Of a stretch of 64,000 bases of DNA, positions 61,960-64,000 are shown piece after piece. How positions within the stretch are numbered: position 1 is the stretch's first letter; each line of letters begins with the position of its first letter. Location: the NCBI GenBank assembly GCA_946699065.1, contig CAMPDV010001780.1, positions 1 to 64,000 on the forward strand, given 5' to 3'. Origin of the DNA: Loxodes magnus. Lineage: Eukaryota > Ciliophora > Karyorelictea > Loxodida > Loxodidae. The notes below the pieces were generated by a model. It worked only from the letters and a program-made list of their open reading frames with translations, did no database searches and was not told the origin of the DNA. Position numbers and translations under genes: made by a program.

Positions 61960-62400
61960 TTATAAAATTATATAATTTATTATTTTTGTTTCTACTTTAT
62001 TTTATTTACTTCATTTTAATTTATTTTTTTAATATTTGCTGCTTCAAGATTGCTTAAATCTTTACTGTTATGAGTCTTATTGAACTTAAGAAAATTTTTC
62101 TTGGCTTTTTCTGATAGGTAAATGCTAATCTTTTTCTGTTGAATTTATTAACTGCTTATTAGATATAAGAAGATTTTTAATATACTTTGATTATGCTTTT
62201 CCTGTAAACAAACCTTCTTAATTGCAGAAAATCCTGAATAAATTTTCACATTATTTTCTATTATTTTATTTTTATTTCATCTAAGTTGTTAGCAATTTCT
62301 TACTTTATGCCCTTTTTGCTTGCAGAAGAAAAAATCGTTGTAGTCTGTAGTTCTATTTCTATTGGGTCATTTTGTTTTTCGGATTATTCTGACAAAAAGT
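61960..62400 (-). pseudogene. Copy of the tail of the large membrane-protein gene, right arm
   Basis: Inverted twin of 26,660-27,110 and relative of 8,000-8,430. The position equivalent to the candidate stop TGA at 8,423 reads differently here (TAG and shifted). It spans the empty site of the family B element (about 62,400). Confidence 0.5.
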
Positions 62401-62689
62401 TTATAATACTGCAAATTTTTCTTTCGATTTACTCTATCTATAAAATTCTCCCTTAAATTTCTATGGCGAAAATTTAGTGATAATTACTATTGCAATATTG
62501 ATCTTTCAGATTTTAAAATTTCCATAGTGTTTATCAAATCTTAAGTTCATTAATAAAAATTACTAATAACTTTTGTTAATTTTTATTTGTTCATCTAAAG
62601 AAGAAAAGAATGCTGATCACATCCTGCTAAGAGTTATTAGGTTATGTATGAGAGGCTATTATTTATGGGTGCCGTTTTATATATATAAA

Positions 62690-63560
62690 ATATTAATTAT
62701 TAATTATAAAATAAATGTAAAAAAGAGTTTAGCATTCTCTGGGATCTTAACCAGGTATTTGCTGCTATTTTCTTAACGAGGATGGATACCATGACCTTCT
62801 TGAATAAGTGAAAGATAATCACTGTTGATTCTCAGTCTATCCAGCAAATATTTTTCTCTTATAAATTCCATTTGATGTAATTCAAAGTTTGTTAATTTAA
62901 GTTCATGTTCTGTTTTGTTCTTTTCCGTTCAGTTTTTTTCAAGTTATGCATTTGCTTAATAAATGAAATATTGATTCGCAGTATCAACATTATTTAAGTT
63001 CTTATTTTGATTAATTTTTTATAAATATCTTGTTTTCTATCTTTTCTATTCTTTTTATTATATTCTGATCTTAAATTTATAGTTATGGGATTTTTTTTTT
63101 TATTATGTTGGAGTTTTTTCTAATTCCATTACTTGATTATTGGGTAAGTTTGATTAAGATTATCTTCATAATTATTCTTCTGTTATTAATTGATTTTATA
63201 TTAGTTGCTTTTCTAAAAATTGTTAATTCATTATCCTGAAAATCAATATTACTCATAAGTTTTCTTATTTATATGCTTTGGTTATATAGTGTTTCTTCAT
63301 ATCGGTAAATTTATTTTTTAATTTGCTCGGCTTAATTTTATAGTTTTTAATGTGGGTCATTTTGTTTATTCTTCTACTTATTACATTCCAACCATCACTT
63401 TACCTTTGGAAGAAGAGATTGATTCTGATGTAGTCATCTACTTTTATTTTTCTTTACCCATCTTTCTTTTGACTTTTCTATTTTAGTTTCTAGAAAGGCG
63501 AATCGACTATTCCGTTTTTACCGCGCAACTTTCAATTTTTTTAATAGCAGCTAGTTATTA
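62690..63560 (-). mobile_element. CCHC element insertion G-right, with known empty site
   Basis: The left arm reads straight through TTATATATATAAAATGG at 26,040; here about 870 bp are inserted with a duplication of about TATATATAA. The minus-strand product has MTTSESISSSKGKVMVG from about 63,438. A perfect knuckle lies at 62,948-62,989 (C-W-Y-C-E-S-I-F-H-L-L-S-K-C) with TGA for tryptophan. A coiled stretch (KTEHELKLTNFELHQMEF) and EGHGIHPRQE near 62,795 follow in a neighbouring frame. Nearly full-length but not in one frame. A 67-codon standard-code frame at 62,573 is a shadow. Confidence 0.75.
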
Positions 63561-63739
63561 ATATATATAATAATATAACAAAAAAATAGAATAGTATAAA
63601 GGATATTTATAAATTTAGTCAAAGAAATAATTATTTTAGCTTGCTGCATTCATTAAAAAGCAAGTAGAATATTTAATAAAATAAGCTTAAGAAAAATAGC
63701 CTATTGAATATGTTGCATATCTGGTACAGCAACATATTT

Positions 63740-63958
63740 TTAATCTACAATATGAATTAAAATAACAAAGATTAAAAATAGAAAAACTAGAATATATACT
63801 AAAATGGTTGGTTGAAAAACGGGATTTTTATTCCCAATAACAGAAGAAACACTCGAAAATAGAACTTTATCTAAAATAGGATTTAAATTGTATAGATTGA
63901 TAAATAATTTAATGAAATATCTCAAATGTTTTATTTTTAGTTCTCTCGGTTCTAACAC
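63740..63958 (-). CDS. Fragment with a single membrane segment
   Basis: Reads MLEPRELKIKHLRYFIKLF and ends in a strongly hydrophobic segment (ILVYILVFLFLIFVILIHIV), open even without reassigned codons. The left-arm twin (25,650-25,872) has a one-base insertion before the membrane segment. Probably part of a larger gene; family not recognised. Confidence 0.4.
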   Translation of the reverse strand: MLEPRELKIKHLRYFIKLFINLYNLNPILDKVLFSSVSSVIGNKNPVFQPTILVYILVFLFLIFVILIHIVD

Positions 63959-64000
63959 TAAATAAAATTCCTATAGGTAAAAAGAAGAAATGATTTAAAA

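Larger units (their letters stand above)
58430..64000 (-). repeat. Right arm of long inverted repeat IR1
   Basis: Reverse complement of 25,612-31,092. It lacks the insertions at 26,321 and 29,954 of the left arm and has its own insertion at 62,690-63,560. Similarity runs to the last base of the window, so the true arm end is not seen. Confidence 0.9.

Overview
The window is very AT-rich and contains almost no long open frame under the standard code. It becomes readable once TAA and TAG are taken as glutamine and TGA as tryptophan. The decisive case is a RING/pentapeptide/WD40 gene (15,476-17,914). It needs all three reassignments to complete seven WD40 repeats, and TGA and TGG alternate at the same structural tryptophan. 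Independent support comes from CCHC zinc knuckles whose C-W-[YF]-C core is spelled with TGA at three loci. This code, with all three stops also used as sense, is known from ciliates of the karyorelict/Condylostoma type, so I infer a ciliate nuclear genome of that kind. Because no codon is a dependable stop, an open frame is no evidence here. Apart from the WD40 gene, coding calls rest on composition, motifs and copy-to-copy comparison, and their ends are approximate.

Layout. 1-8,425: a large membrane-protein gene entering from the left edge, whose 3' part (2,959-7,910) recurs inverted at 51,620-55,853. 8,560-11,580: two CCHC zinc-knuckle (gag-like) protein genes or remnants in opposite orientation. 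11,600-14,860: two SINE-like elements and another CCHC remnant. 15,476-17,914: the WD40 gene. 18,300-25,220: interspersed repeats, a CCHC element and a small unknown coding region in AT-rich DNA. 25,612-31,092 and 58,430-64,000: a second long inverted repeat about 5.5 kb per arm with a 27 kb spacer. Each arm carries a copy of an unknown membrane-protein gene and a fragment resembling the tail of the first gene, and each has private insertions that are cleanly absent from the other. 31,092-33,530: further CCHC remnants. 33,900-38,160: coding-like sequence of unknown function. 39,750-47,730: more SINE-like elements, one inserted inside another. 48,034-48,616: a decayed piece of nuclear large-subunit rRNA. 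48,690-49,640: an inverted CCHC element copy. 50,678-51,620: an unknown coding region.

The repeat content has a logic. At least four short element families with unrelated bodies (A, B, C, D) end in the same tail: a stem-loop (consensus about AGAGCTGCGCACC..GTGCTACGCGCTCT), then ATAATC and (ATTT)n. This is the arrangement expected of non-autonomous retroelements mobilised in trans by one reverse transcriptase that recognises the tail. No reverse transcriptase was recognised in the window; the CCHC proteins are candidate partners only by inference.
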